A stretch of DNA of 64,000 nt from contig JABIAY010000035.1 in assembly GCA_018653085.1 (NCBI GenBank), positions 22,963 through 86,962 on the forward strand. The letters are read 5' to 3'. This document shows positions 24,839-34,636 of this stretch, one piece after another. Position numbers and translations under genes: made by a program. The stretch comes from Nitrospina sp. (lineage in GTDB: Bacteria > Nitrospinota > Nitrospinia > Nitrospinales > VA-1). The notes beneath the pieces were generated by a model. It had not been told where the DNA came from. It worked only from the letters and a program-made list of their open reading frames with translations, and searched no databases. Each line of letters opens with the position of its first letter. Positions within the stretch are counted from its first letter, which is position 1.

Positions 24839-26145
24839 TCGGACTCTGCTGATTGTGATTGAATAATATCTTTGGCCAGCGTCACTGCTTCTTCCCGGGT
24901 GCTTATACTACCAAGCACTTGTGCTTTTTGGACGCAGTGCAGGATTCTACCAAAAAGTGGGCAAGGAGAAAGCCGAAACTGACGAATTATATCTTCTCCA
25001 TTCAGCAAGGGCTCCTTACTTATTACTGGCAGAAATTGACGATAATAGAATTTAAGCACGCTGTTGCAGAAAGGAGTCACGTCTACCAAATGGGAGCCGC
25101 AGATAAACAGGATTACAGAAGCCGGTAGTTCTTCACCAGTCATTTTGACCAAGTCGTACAATTCAGCCTGGTCATGGTTTCCTTCCGCATGCATTTTCGC
25201 CAAATACCCGGCCCCATTCATAGTCTGATCCATAAATTTGGTTTCTGCATTGCTGACTCGGATATTCCAGTCTTTGGCAACAGCAACACCCGGACTCTCT
25301 GTTGAACGGGTTTCTGTTTCTTCTTTTATCCCTTTTAACAATATGGAAACCTTTAAAAGGTATTGCTGGTTAAGAAAGCCGCTTGTGCTCAACTCGTCCG
25401 CATATTCTGGAAAGGTTTTTTTCGGTTCTCTTAATAGGGACTCCAGTCTCTGATACTGGGCAAAGGTGCTGGTTTCATCGGGTATTGGAAAAAGACAGTC
25501 CAAAAGTCCACAGTCATGCATGACCTGCAACAGCGATAGTGTGTCAGGGCTTTTAAAAAATAAAGTCAGCTCGTGCCAGATTCTTTCCTGGGCAGATTCC
25601 ATTAACGCAGTTTTGTGAAGGGAAATCTGGCTTAATGTTTCCTCAGCAATCTCAAAATTCAGCACCGCCGCAAAACGGAAGGCTCGAAGCATGCGCAGGG
25701 GGTCGGACTGGAAAATGGGGCCTTGTAGTACGCGGATTTTTTTATTTTTAAAATCTTCCTGCCCGTTATGGGGGTCGACGATATTTTCCCTTCCGGATAG
25801 GAAGTCCGGTAAGAGTTGACCCATGGCATTAATGGTGAAATCCCGTTGCGATAAATCTTCTTCGATATTTTTTCCCTGCAAATCGGTGAAATCCAGATGC
25901 CGTTTTTGATCGAGAACAACGCGAACCGTTTGTCGGCCAGGGGTTTTGTCCAGAGGGATGCATGTGAGGTTGAAGGAGCGGGAAAAGCACTTTCCTGTTT
26001 CTGCGGCATTTTCCCCAGTTAGATCGAAGTCTGGCTTTGGGGATAGACGGTCCCTCAATGCACCTCCAACCACATAGAGCTTTTGGTTCCGGCTGGTGGA
26101 AAAATTCAAAAGTTCCGCCAAAATGGATGGGGTAGATAAATCCAT
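24835..26145 (-). CDS. CCA tRNA nucleotidyltransferase / poly(A) polymerase family protein
   Basis: Class II nucleotidyltransferase, 436 residues. The N-terminal head domain contains YVVGGALRDRLSPKPDFDLTG, where the Asp pair of the DxD motif binds Mg, then LSQRDFTINAMGQLL near residue 95 and SDPLRMLRAFRFAAVLNFEI near 150. The C-terminal half lacks an evident HD phosphohydrolase motif. The family includes CCA-adding enzymes, A-adding enzymes and PAP I, which cannot be separated by eye. No other cca gene is visible in the window. It is followed by, and overlaps, the esterase gene. Confidence 0.88.
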   Translation of the reverse strand: MDLSTPSILAELLNFSTSRNQKLYVVGGALRDRLSPKPDFDLTGENAAETGKCFSRSFNLTCIPLDKTPGRQTVRVVLDQKRHLDFTDLQGKNIEEDLSQRDFTINAMGQLLPDFLSGRENIVDPHNGQEDFKNKKIRVLQGPIFQSDPLRMLRAFRFAAVLNFEIAEETLSQISLHKTALMESAQERIWHELTLFFKSPDTLSLLQVMHDCGLLDCLFPIPDETSTFAQYQRLESLLREPKKTFPEYADELSTSGFLNQQYLLKVSILLKGIKEETETRSTESPGVAVAKDWNIRVSNAETKFMDQTMNGAGYLAKMHAEGNHDQAELYDLVKMTGEELPASVILFICGSHLVDVTPFCNSVLKFYYRQFLPVISKEPLLNGEDIIRQFRLSPCPLFGRILHCVQKAQVLGSISTREEAVTLAKDIIQSQSAESE

Positions 26146-26257
26146 GTATCGAAAGAAGTGTTATTGATTAATAGTGATTTTATTGTACAGGAAATAGGGG
26201 GGGACGTTTTTTTATCTTGGACGTGATGGGAATATTAAGTGGGCCTACAAGAACGGA

Positions 26258-27235
26258 TCAGGCTTCCCAACCGGATGAGAGACGGACCTGCTTTGAAACA
26301 AAGATTCTACCGTCCCTTTTCACAAACTGCAGATCGGTGTTGGTCAATGCTCCGATAATCTGCTGGAGGTTTTCAGAAGGTTTGCTTTGTGGGTCTTTGA
26401 TTAAAAACGGGATCATTTCGTCAATAGAATCCCGAACCCGGTCGCTTTCAATAATGTATCCCAGATAGGTGACATCGACTTCGAGGAATCTTTTGACCAG
26501 TTTAAGAAGATTATCTCCAGCCATCAGGTCTTTGCGGTTTCTTACCCGGTTCACCACGAGACCGGGATTAAAATTACTGATTAGCGCTTCGAGGCTCTCG
26601 GTGTGGTTGGGAAACTGTTCTTTGAATTTTGAGCGCAATAATCCAGTGGTGTAGGATTCTATATCGGCACTAGTTGGATCGGAGTGATCCACCATTTTCT
26701 GGATTTCCGGATAAGCCTGGAAAGCAAGCGATATCCTGCGAAACAGGGCAGACCGGATGAAGCTGAAAGTCTTCATGACAGAAGTCATTTCCGGTGTCGT
26801 CAGTACCACGCCTTGCGTACTCATGTTGAAAAAATCAATGACGTTGTAGTTGGTTCCCGGCCCCAAATCAAGGAGGATGGTATCGGCTTCCAGCTTTCTG
26901 ATGAAAGATATTATGGTGCCGATTTTATCGGAATCAATATTTGCGCTTCCGGGATTGTCTCCCGCACCGCTGACAAATTTAAGGTTGCTGATGCCGGTAT
27001 CAAGAAGAAGTGCTCTGGGGTCGATAATGTCGGTATTAAAGAAATCCTGAAAACCGTGTTCAGGGTTGCTGATACCCAATAGAGCGTGAAGGTTGGACGC
27101 GCCGAAATCGGTGTCCATGAGAATAACTTTTTGCCCACTCAAGGCCATACCTGCCGCAAGATTGGTGCAGACAACACTTTTCCCTATGCCGCCTTTTCCG
27201 CCTCCTACCGCGATAATGTTAATTGGGTTTGTCAT
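26258..27235 (-). CDS. MinD/ParA-family ATPase, FlhG/FleN-like
   Basis: Deviant-Walker P-loop ATPase of 325 residues. The N-terminus reads IIAVGGGKGGIGKSVVCTNL (the GKGGxGKS signature lysine is present), followed by ILMDTDFGASNLHALLGI and TILLDLGPGTNYNVIDFF. The FlhG-like feature is the DxDxxxxNLH segment and the absence of a basic N-terminal extension. The C-terminal about 100 residues have no recognised motif. It starts 38 bp after the acidic membrane protein gene. No flagellar genes are in the window, so a role in positioning another polar structure is equally possible. Confidence 0.85.
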   Translation of the reverse strand: MTNPINIIAVGGGKGGIGKSVVCTNLAAGMALSGQKVILMDTDFGASNLHALLGISNPEHGFQDFFNTDIIDPRALLLDTGISNLKFVSGAGDNPGSANIDSDKIGTIISFIRKLEADTILLDLGPGTNYNVIDFFNMSTQGVVLTTPEMTSVMKTFSFIRSALFRRISLAFQAYPEIQKMVDHSDPTSADIESYTTGLLRSKFKEQFPNHTESLEALISNFNPGLVVNRVRNRKDLMAGDNLLKLVKRFLEVDVTYLGYIIESDRVRDSIDEMIPFLIKDPQSKPSENLQQIIGALTNTDLQFVKRDGRIFVSKQVRLSSGWEA

Positions 27236-27273
27236 TGTTTTTATGCTTTGAATGTTCCTGGCTTCGTAACAGG

Positions 27274-28923
27274 TTATTTATGTTTTCTCTGGTCTTTCAT
27301 GAAAATAAATGATTCTAGCAAATCCATATACTTTTTGCTGTCCGGGGATACACCAGCGGGTGTGCTTGTGTACCGCCTGGGTTCTGCCAGACTCTCTGGG
27401 ACATAGTCCGAAATTTTCTTTTCAAGAGGTGCACCCATAGGCTCCGTAGGTTGATAACGGTTTTCAAAACGGGTCTGCAAAAACTTAAGCCGATCTATCA
27501 GGCTGTCAGTTTTTTCTGGAGAGGAGTATTTTGTCTCTGGCTCCATGGGTACTGGGGGCCGCTCCGTACCCAATTCGGGTTCCGGTATGTCCTCCAATTC
27601 GACGGATTCTGTTTCAAAAGTAAAACCCTCGGAAAGAACTTCCGGCTCATCGCTTTCTGTTTCAAAAGTGAAGTTTTCGGAAATGACTTCTGGTTCATCA
27701 TCAAGTTCGTGTGTTGAAATATCAGATTCCGGTTCAAATGTAAAAGCTTCGGAAGAAATATTTGGTTCTGTTTCATAATAAATGCCCTCGGGCATTCCTT
27801 CAGGCGCTGTCACGGATTCCGGGCCATCTTCTTCCAGTTCAGGCTCTAACGATGCCAAAATTTCCGAGTCTGAGAGGTCTGAGATCGAGGTGTCAGAAGG
27901 TTCTTCCGAAAGGGGAGGGGCTTCTTCAATTTGGCGATCTGGAGAACCAACATCAGGCATTTTTTCCAGGGGAGTTTCCAGAAAATACTCCTCCTCTTCC
28001 TCCTCCTCAGAGGAAAATCCCTCGTCAATGGTGGCATCCCCGCCAATATGGATTTCACTCAAATCCTTGATGGAGTTCGGAATCTCATCGGGCTCATCAA
28101 TTTGCTGGGTCAGTTGATTGATAGTCCGCTCCATTTCTTCCTGAAGGTCCTTGATGGCTTTGTCTTGTTCATCCTCGTCAAGTTCGGAATAGTTCGAGAA
28201 AGGGTCATCATCGGACATTCCTTCATCCAACTTTGTCAATTCTCCTTCCTCTTGGAGCTCTTTGATGGCTTCATCGTGGGAGGAATCATCAAGACTGAGC
28301 TCTGAGGCAACGTCCTTTTCCTCTTCCTCCCAGTCAGGTTCCTCCGTCATGAACTCATTCAGATCTTTGTCAAACTCGTCCTCCGTTAAAAGTGAGCTGA
28401 CAGGCTCCATACTTTCTTGGGGGTCACCGATCTCTTCCTTGTCAGAGGAAGGTTCAGAAGACTCAAGTTCAAACTCTTCTAATTCGGCCTCAAAATCTTC
28501 GTCCTCTATATCTTTTCCCTCTATGTCATCAAGAACCTTCGTATAGCCCGGTGAAGTATCTTCATCGTCTCCAAATAGAGGCTTTGCCGCATCTTCATCT
28601 TCATCGTCCGGTTCGGATTCAGGCTGACGAAGCCTTCTCGGATCATCTTCATCGTATTCCTCCTCCATTTCCTCCATCAGCTCATCGAGTTTCTGTTCGC
28701 GTTCTCTGGAGACGCTTCTGATTTTTATCAGGGCATATGGCACAAGAAAGAGTGCGGTAAGAGAAATACCAATATAGAGAGGATTGTCCTGAAGTTGGAT
28801 AAGATAAGGTTTGAGGAATTTAAAAGCTTCTGTATTTTCCAAGTCAAATCGGGAATTCAGTTGGAACCAGATTTCTTTAAAAAACTCAATAGCAACTTGT
28901 AAATATTGTTCGATCATATTCAT
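27274..28923 (-). CDS. Large acidic membrane-anchored protein (unknown function)
   Basis: Not recognised. The 549 residues have one TM helix (PLYIGISLTALFLVPYALI, about residues 52-70) and then a very long, mostly disordered cytoplasmic-type tail extremely rich in Glu and Asp. Three near-repeats SEAFTFEPESD, SENFTFETESD and SEGFTFETESV occur in the distal third. A more basic segment with possible helix (SLIDRLKFLQTRFENRY) follows near residue 465. The layout (single TM plus long acidic tail) is reminiscent of FimV-type polar hub proteins but there is no sequence match I can defend. The gene is directly upstream of the FlhG-like ATPase. Confidence 0.75.
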   Translation of the reverse strand: MNMIEQYLQVAIEFFKEIWFQLNSRFDLENTEAFKFLKPYLIQLQDNPLYIGISLTALFLVPYALIKIRSVSREREQKLDELMEEMEEEYDEDDPRRLRQPESEPDDEDEDAAKPLFGDDEDTSPGYTKVLDDIEGKDIEDEDFEAELEEFELESSEPSSDKEEIGDPQESMEPVSSLLTEDEFDKDLNEFMTEEPDWEEEEKDVASELSLDDSSHDEAIKELQEEGELTKLDEGMSDDDPFSNYSELDEDEQDKAIKDLQEEMERTINQLTQQIDEPDEIPNSIKDLSEIHIGGDATIDEGFSSEEEEEEEYFLETPLEKMPDVGSPDRQIEEAPPLSEEPSDTSISDLSDSEILASLEPELEEDGPESVTAPEGMPEGIYYETEPNISSEAFTFEPESDISTHELDDEPEVISENFTFETESDEPEVLSEGFTFETESVELEDIPEPELGTERPPVPMEPETKYSSPEKTDSLIDRLKFLQTRFENRYQPTEPMGAPLEKKISDYVPESLAEPRRYTSTPAGVSPDSKKYMDLLESFIFMKDQRKHK

Positions 28924-29229
28924 GGGGTGGGTTGGAGTCTAAGAGAAGGGTTGTGATGCAAGAAGTTTCTCCCATGCAAAAAAGGATGTCCTTCTTCTGG
29001 GTTTGGAGTTGGCTTTTTTGTCTGACCTAAGTCAAAAATATCCTGTTTTGGCATTCTCGCCTCAATGAAATACAAGAAAATTCCAAAGTCTCACCATAGT
29101 TTTATTCCGGCCTAATAATAGCACAATAATCCAGAAATGCAGTAAAATTAATCACTTGGAAGGTTTTTATAAGGACTGTTAGGTGTTATAATCGGGTCGC
29201 GTTTCAGGGATATTTCATTTTCGGAAAAT
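28924..29229. other. Divergent intergenic region
   Basis: 306 bp between the leftward acidic-protein gene and the rightward glycosyltransferase gene. No ORF or RNA gene is supported. A TATAAT string at 29187-29192 could be a -10 element for the glycosyltransferase, but no good -35 lies at the right distance. The region should hold promoters for both directions. Confidence 0.5.
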
Positions 29230-29976
29230 ATGCTTATGGAAAAGTTGTCGGTCACGATCATTACCAAAAATGAGGAGAAAAATATTGAGAGATGCCTCAT
29301 GAGTGTGAAATGGGCCGATGAAATTGTTGTGCTGGATAGTCACAGTACGGACCGTACCGCGGAAATTTGCCGACAATTCACCGATCAGGTTTTTTGTGTG
29401 GACTGGCATGGCTACGGTAAACAGAAAAATTTATGTGCAGACCGGGCCAGCAATAACTGGGTCCTGAATATTGATTCAGATGAAGAGATCAGTCCGGAAG
29501 GGGCTGAGGAAATAAAGGAGGTTCTGCGACAAAGCGGGGCCAAACATTCTGTGTACCATTTTCCACGGAAAAACTTCTTTGCCCAGCGCTGGGTCCGCTA
29601 TGGAGGGTGGTACCCGGATCGAATATCCCGACTTTATGACAAGACACAGGTGAGCTTTACCGAATCCCAGGTGCATGAAAAGCTGGTTCCCGATGAGAAT
29701 GTGGGTTCCCTCCGCAACCCCATTCTTCATTATTCCTTTGCTGGAATGGAAGACTATGTTGAGCGGCAAAATCGGTATTCCACACTTTATGCCCGTGAGA
29801 AAATCGCTAATGGGTTTCGGGCGAACTGGTCGCATTTGGTTCTTCGGCCCCCTATAGCATTTGTTAAAAATTACTTTATTCGTCAAGGGTTTAGGGATGG
29901 TTTCCTAGGGTTATTTCTAGCTATGGCTTTTGCTTTTTATACCTTCTTGAAATATGCCAAAACCAAAAGCATTTGA
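29230..29976 (+). CDS. Family 2 glycosyltransferase (LPS core beta-glycosyltransferase-like)
   Basis: GT-A fold glycosyltransferase of 248 residues, resembling WaaE/KdtX/LgtF beta-1,4-glucosyltransferases. The N-terminus has LSVTIITKNEEKNIERCL, then WADEIVVLDSHSTDRTAEI (first Asp for the nucleotide sugar), YGKQKNLCADRASNNWVLN and the DxD-type NIDSDEEIS near residue 83. RWVRYGGWYPDR and a hydrophobic C-terminal segment with GFRDGFLGL also fit this family. It probably acts at the cytoplasmic face of the inner membrane in lipopolysaccharide core or lipid-linked glycan assembly. Acceptor unknown. An alternative ATG at 29236 would remove two residues. Confidence 0.88.
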   Translation: MLMEKLSVTIITKNEEKNIERCLMSVKWADEIVVLDSHSTDRTAEICRQFTDQVFCVDWHGYGKQKNLCADRASNNWVLNIDSDEEISPEGAEEIKEVLRQSGAKHSVYHFPRKNFFAQRWVRYGGWYPDRISRLYDKTQVSFTESQVHEKLVPDENVGSLRNPILHYSFAGMEDYVERQNRYSTLYAREKIANGFRANWSHLVLRPPIAFVKNYFIRQGFRDGFLGLFLAMAFAFYTFLKYAKTKSI

Positions 29977-30165
29977 TGTTTTCGATTCTGGTTTCAGCAC
30001 TTCTTTCAGCGTATTAAATTATGACAGGGTTGAGGGATTTGAGCTAAAATGAGACTGTATTCAGGTTTTGTCGGGTTACGTCCGCGAATTTGACCCCTCT
30101 TGCGTTCACCGTTTCGTCCTTGATGCATCCATCAGACCCATCCAGGAATTCCAGAGGCTTTTTTC

Positions 30166-30819
30166 TTGAATAAAACACAGTTAATGATATTAATGACACC
30201 GGTCATTTTATTTTCCCTTACGGTGCACGAATACTCCCACGGTAAGATGGCCTTACTGCTCGGTGATGACACGGCGCGGCGTCTTGGCAGGCTTTCGTTC
30301 AACCCTATGCGGCACCTGGATATTGTTGGGGTGCTCTTTTTCTATTTTGTAGGCTTCGGCTGGGCCAAACCCGTCCCTGTAGATCCGAGAAACTTCGAAA
30401 GTCCACGTCGAGACATGATGTATGTGGCTATTGCCGGGCCGCTTGCCAACATTGCTCTTGCTGTAGGTTGCAGTTTTTTTATTCGTTTGATTTCCCCAGA
30501 GTTTTCTTATTTGTTTGTTATTTTAGCTTATGGTATATGGATCAATGTTGCTTTGGCGATCTTCAATATGCTACCCATGTATCCCTTGGATGGGTCCAGC
30601 GTGCTGAAGGGAATGGTTTCTCAGAAAATCGCTGAAAGAATGACCCATCTGGACCGGTTCGGGGCTTTTCTGATTTTAGGAGTTTTTCTGCTGGATCATT
30701 TTGCCGACACGGGGATTCTCTCAACTATTTTAATGTTACCCATCAATTACTCGGTACTTTTCCTGAGCCAGGAAACGTTTCCCATGATTATTGAAGTTTT
30801 AAAGGCGAGTTTTGCCTGA
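30166..30819 (+). CDS. Site-2 protease family (M50) membrane metallopeptidase
   Basis: Integral membrane zinc peptidase of 217 residues, similar to the short FwdE/YwhC-type rhomboid-sized M50 group. The zinc motif is HEYSH (HExxH) in LTVHEYSHGKMALLLGD near residue 21, and the second ligand motif is FNMLPMYPLDGSSVL (NxxPxxxLDG) near 138. Several TM helices surround them, with GWAKPVPVDPRNF between. The start is a TTG with AGAGG about 7 nt upstream. It precedes trpS by 14 bp on the same strand, so trpS, ileS and lspA may be co-transcribed with it. Substrate unknown. Confidence 0.9.
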   Translation: MNKTQLMILMTPVILFSLTVHEYSHGKMALLLGDDTARRLGRLSFNPMRHLDIVGVLFFYFVGFGWAKPVPVDPRNFESPRRDMMYVAIAGPLANIALAVGCSFFIRLISPEFSYLFVILAYGIWINVALAIFNMLPMYPLDGSSVLKGMVSQKIAERMTHLDRFGAFLILGVFLLDHFADTGILSTILMLPINYSVLFLSQETFPMIIEVLKASFA

Positions 30820-30833
30820 TTCGGACGAGGTCA

Positions 30834-31823
30834 ATGAAAGCAAAAAGAATATTGAGCGGAATGCAGCCTTCAGGAAAACTGCATCTCGGAAACTATTTTG
30901 GGGCTCTGAAAAACTGGGTGAGTCTGCAGGATGAGTTCGAATGCTATTTTTTTATCGCGGACTGGCATGCACTCAGTTCTCTTTATGAAGGCCCGGGGCG
31001 TATCAAGGATTTTTCTTTTGAGGTGGCGGTAGATTGGTTGAGCGCTGGACTCGATCCTGAAAAATGTACGATGTTTCTCCAGTCTGACATTCCCGAACAC
31101 GCCGAACTCCACCTGATTTTATCCATGATCGTACCGGTACCCTGGTTGGAGCGAAATCCGACTTATAAGGAAAAGCAGGACGAAATTAAAAATGTAGATA
31201 TGAGTTCATATGGGTTTTTGGGCTATCCTGTTCTTCAAACTGCAGATATTGTTTTATATAAAGCGGACTATGTTCCCGTTGGCATAGATCAAGCTCCGCA
31301 TCTTGAATTATCGCGGGAAATCGTCAGGCGGTTTAACAAGCTTTATAAAAAGAAGGTGTTCATCGAACCGGGAGCGAAGATTTCGGATATTCCCAAGTTG
31401 AACGGGTTGGATGGCAGAAAAATGAGCAAGACCTATAATAACGCCATTTTCCTTTCTGACGGTGAAAAGGAAATCACTAAAAAAGTTCAGTCCATGCTCA
31501 CCGACCCCGCCCGTGCCCGACGCGATGATCCGGGTGATCCAGAGGTGTGCAATCTGTATCCGTTTCATAAAATCTATTCGCCAAAAGCGATGCAGGATGA
31601 AATAGCCGCCGACTGCAAGACAGCAAAAATAGGCTGCGGAGACTGCAAAAAAATGCTTTCACAGACAATGATTGAAGGCATGAAACCGATTATGCATAAA
31701 AGGCAGGAGTTCCTGGCCTGCCCCGATGTGGTCAAAGAGATTCTGCGTGCAGGCACACTAAAAGCCCAGGCTGTGGCCAAGTCCACTCTGGAGCAGGCAA
31801 AACAAGCGATGAAACTGAAGTAG
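30834..31823 (+). CDS. trpS: Tryptophanyl-tRNA synthetase
   Basis: Class Ic aminoacyl-tRNA synthetase charging tRNA-Trp. The 329 residues match bacterial TrpRS. The HIGH-equivalent is PSGKLHLGNYFGALKNW at residues 12-28, the Trp-binding region is SYGFLGYPVLQTADIVLYKA near 125, and the KMSKS-equivalent is DGRKMSKTYNN near 195. A GAGG SD lies upstream of the ATG. Two Cys-rich stretches near residues 257-267 (CKTAKIGCGDCKK) could bind a metal or Fe-S cluster, as seen in some TrpRS enzymes. It ends 18 bp before ileS. Confidence 0.96.
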   Translation: MKAKRILSGMQPSGKLHLGNYFGALKNWVSLQDEFECYFFIADWHALSSLYEGPGRIKDFSFEVAVDWLSAGLDPEKCTMFLQSDIPEHAELHLILSMIVPVPWLERNPTYKEKQDEIKNVDMSSYGFLGYPVLQTADIVLYKADYVPVGIDQAPHLELSREIVRRFNKLYKKKVFIEPGAKISDIPKLNGLDGRKMSKTYNNAIFLSDGEKEITKKVQSMLTDPARARRDDPGDPEVCNLYPFHKIYSPKAMQDEIAADCKTAKIGCGDCKKMLSQTMIEGMKPIMHKRQEFLACPDVVKEILRAGTLKAQAVAKSTLEQAKQAMKLK

Positions 31824-31841
31824 GAGCTATCGTATTATCTT

Positions 31842-34631
31842 ATGGAAATGAAAGACACACTTAATTTACCCAGTACAGACTTTCCCATGAAGGCCAACCT
31901 GACCCAGCGGGAGCCGGAACTGTTGGCCCGTTGGGAAAAGGAAAAGCTTTATGAAAAAATTCGCCAATCCGCCAAGGGTAAGCCCCAATTTGTTTTTCAT
32001 GATGGGCCGCCCTATGCCAACGGCCATATTCATATTGGTCATGCATTAAACAAGCTCCTGAAAGATTTTATTGTCAAAATCATGAATATGAAAGGGTTCG
32101 ATGCAGGGTTTATACCTGGGTGGGACTGCCATGGCCTTCCTATTGAGCATCAGGTAGGCAAAAAGCTGAAAGAAAAAAAACTGAGTCTGGAAAAATCAGA
32201 AATCCGTAAACGATGCAGGGTTTACGCTCAGGAGTTTGTTGATATTCAAAAGGAGGAGTTTAAACGATTGGGAGTGTTTGCCGATTGGGAGAACCCTTAC
32301 CTGACGATGGACTTTTCCTATGAAGCAACCATTGTGCGGGAGTTTGGCAAGTTTGTTGAAAAAGAACTCGTGTATAAAGGTCTCAAGCCGGTCCACTGGT
32401 GTACTTCCTGCAAAACCGCTTTGGCTGAAGCCGAGGTGGAGCATGACGAACACACCTCGCCAACAGTCTATGTTAAATTTCCGGTGCAGTCGGGAATTCC
32501 CAAAAGTATGGGAGCGTTGAATTCACCGCATATGGTTATCTGGACTACAACCCCCTGGACTCTCCCGGCCAACCTTGCCATCTGCCTGCATCCCGAGTTT
32601 ACTTATGTTGCGGTCACCCATGGGGATGATACCTATATTGTGGCTGAAGAACGATTGTCGGCATTGGTATCCGAATGGGAAATGACGGATTATAAAATAG
32701 TGGGGTCGTGCAAAGGCGCAGACTGGGAGAACGCGGTTTGTCGTCATCCTTTCATAGACCGGGAGTCGAAAGTTATTCTAGGTGAGCATGTTACCTTGGA
32801 GCAGGGAACCGGCTGTGTTCATACCGCGCCGGGGCACGGGCAGGACGACTATATCGTTGGCTTGAAATACGGCTTGGAACCTTATAATCCCGTTGATGAT
32901 GGGGGTGTCTTTCGACCTGATGTAGAACACTTCGGCGGAATGTTTGTCAGGAAAGCCAACCCGGAGATCATCGAAAAACTCAGACAGGATGGTTTTTTAA
33001 TTCGCGACGATAAGATCAAGCATTCCTATCCACACTGTTGGCGTTGCCACCAGCCCGTTATTTTCAGGGCAACGAACCAGTGGTTTATCTCAATGGATAA
33101 AACGGATCTGCGTAAAAATGCCTTGGATGGAATTGACCGCACCAAGTGGATTCCGCAATGGGGCCGGGACCGGATTTACAGCATGATTGAAAACCGGCCC
33201 GACTGGTGTGTTTCCCGGCAAAGGTCCTGGGGAGTTCCGATTACTTTATTCACCTGCAATGCTTGTGGAGATTTTATAAGTTCCAGCGATTTGTTCGAAC
33301 GGATTGCTGAGGGGGTGGAAAAGCACGGGGCAGATTTCTGGTTTGATAGTTCGCCTGAAGAACTATTGCCGGAAGGGACGGTTTGCCAATGTGGGGGAAA
33401 AGAGTTTTCCAAGGAGAACGATATTCTGGATGTCTGGTTTGATTCCGGGGTCAGCCATGTTGCGGTTGTTGAAAAAAATCCCGAACTTAACTGGCCAGCC
33501 GATCTTTACCTTGAAGGTAGTGATCAGCATCGAGGATGGTTTCACAGCTCACTGCTGGAATCAATCGGGACAAGAGGCAAAGAGCCTTATAAATCGGTGT
33601 TGACACATGGTTATGTGGTGGACGGAAAAGGTAAAAAAATGTCCAAATCCGCAGGCAATGTGATTGCGCCACAAAAAATTATTGATCAGCATGGTGCGGA
33701 AATACTCCGCCTTTGGGTTGCATCAGAAAACTATCGCGAAGACATTCGTGTGTCCAATGAGATTTTAAAACGCCTTACGGAGTCGTATAGGAAAATCCGT
33801 AATACCCTGCGTTACCTGTTGGGAAATCTTCATGATTTTGATTACAAGGAAGATCAGGTGCCTGTAGATGAGATGCTTGAGTTGGACCGATATATTCTCC
33901 ATCGCTTTAATATTTTACGGGAAAAAATATTAACCGCTTATGAGAACTATGAATTCCATGTGTTTTATCATTCGTTTTCAAACTTTTGCATTATCGAATT
34001 GAGTGCGTTTTATCTGGATATTATTAAGGATAGGTTATACACCACTCCGGCTAACTCCCGCGAACGACGTTCAGGCCAAACTGCCTTGCATATTCTTTTA
34101 ATGGGAATGGTGCGGTTGATAGCTCCCATACTTAGCTTTACCGCTGAGGAAGTCTGGAATCATCTGCCTAAGGCTAGTACGGATGAGGAAAGTGTTCACA
34201 TGTCTCAGTTCCCGGATGTAGAGAACGTGAAATTTGATGAAGAGCTTGTCAAGAAATGGGAATTTCTCGTCGAATTAAAAGGTGAGGTGAGCAAGGCTCT
34301 GGAAATAAGCAGGAGAGATAAAGTTATTGGTCACTCTTTAGATTCCACTGTTAAACTGGAATTGCCTGATAATTTCAAGGACATTGTTAAGAATGATGAG
34401 CTGAAATATATCTTTATTGTTTCCGAAGTAGTGTTGGTCGACAGTCTGGGCTCTGAAGGGAAAATATTTGAGAGTGATTCGCTACAGGGAGTAAAGGTTT
34501 TTTCAGAAATGCATCCTGGGAAAAAATGTGAACGTTGTTGGAATTATTTTGAGCCAGGAGTTAAGGAGGGCAAGGCAAATGATGAAATTTGCTCGCGTTG
34601 CGAGGACAACCTTCAGGCGGCAGGAGCTTGA
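31842..34631 (+). CDS. ileS: Isoleucyl-tRNA synthetase
   Basis: Class Ia synthetase charging tRNA-Ile, 929 residues, the normal bacterial type. The signature PPYANGHIHIGHALNK (HIGH) lies near residue 57, the editing domain spans about residues 200-400 with TTTPWTLPANLAICLH, and KMSKS is at GKGKKMSKSAGNV near 600. A C-terminal zinc site has CERCWNYFEPG and CSRCEDN, two CxxC pairs. An AGGAG lies 15 nt upstream of the chosen ATG. The lspA start lies at and just past its stop, a common ileS-lspA arrangement. Confidence 0.97.
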   Translation: MEMKDTLNLPSTDFPMKANLTQREPELLARWEKEKLYEKIRQSAKGKPQFVFHDGPPYANGHIHIGHALNKLLKDFIVKIMNMKGFDAGFIPGWDCHGLPIEHQVGKKLKEKKLSLEKSEIRKRCRVYAQEFVDIQKEEFKRLGVFADWENPYLTMDFSYEATIVREFGKFVEKELVYKGLKPVHWCTSCKTALAEAEVEHDEHTSPTVYVKFPVQSGIPKSMGALNSPHMVIWTTTPWTLPANLAICLHPEFTYVAVTHGDDTYIVAEERLSALVSEWEMTDYKIVGSCKGADWENAVCRHPFIDRESKVILGEHVTLEQGTGCVHTAPGHGQDDYIVGLKYGLEPYNPVDDGGVFRPDVEHFGGMFVRKANPEIIEKLRQDGFLIRDDKIKHSYPHCWRCHQPVIFRATNQWFISMDKTDLRKNALDGIDRTKWIPQWGRDRIYSMIENRPDWCVSRQRSWGVPITLFTCNACGDFISSSDLFERIAEGVEKHGADFWFDSSPEELLPEGTVCQCGGKEFSKENDILDVWFDSGVSHVAVVEKNPELNWPADLYLEGSDQHRGWFHSSLLESIGTRGKEPYKSVLTHGYVVDGKGKKMSKSAGNVIAPQKIIDQHGAEILRLWVASENYREDIRVSNEILKRLTESYRKIRNTLRYLLGNLHDFDYKEDQVPVDEMLELDRYILHRFNILREKILTAYENYEFHVFYHSFSNFCIIELSAFYLDIIKDRLYTTPANSRERRSGQTALHILLMGMVRLIAPILSFTAEEVWNHLPKASTDEESVHMSQFPDVENVKFDEELVKKWEFLVELKGEVSKALEISRRDKVIGHSLDSTVKLELPDNFKDIVKNDELKYIFIVSEVVLVDSLGSEGKIFESDSLQGVKVFSEMHPGKKCERCWNYFEPGVKEGKANDEICSRCEDNLQAAGA

Positions 34632-34636
34632 GTGGC

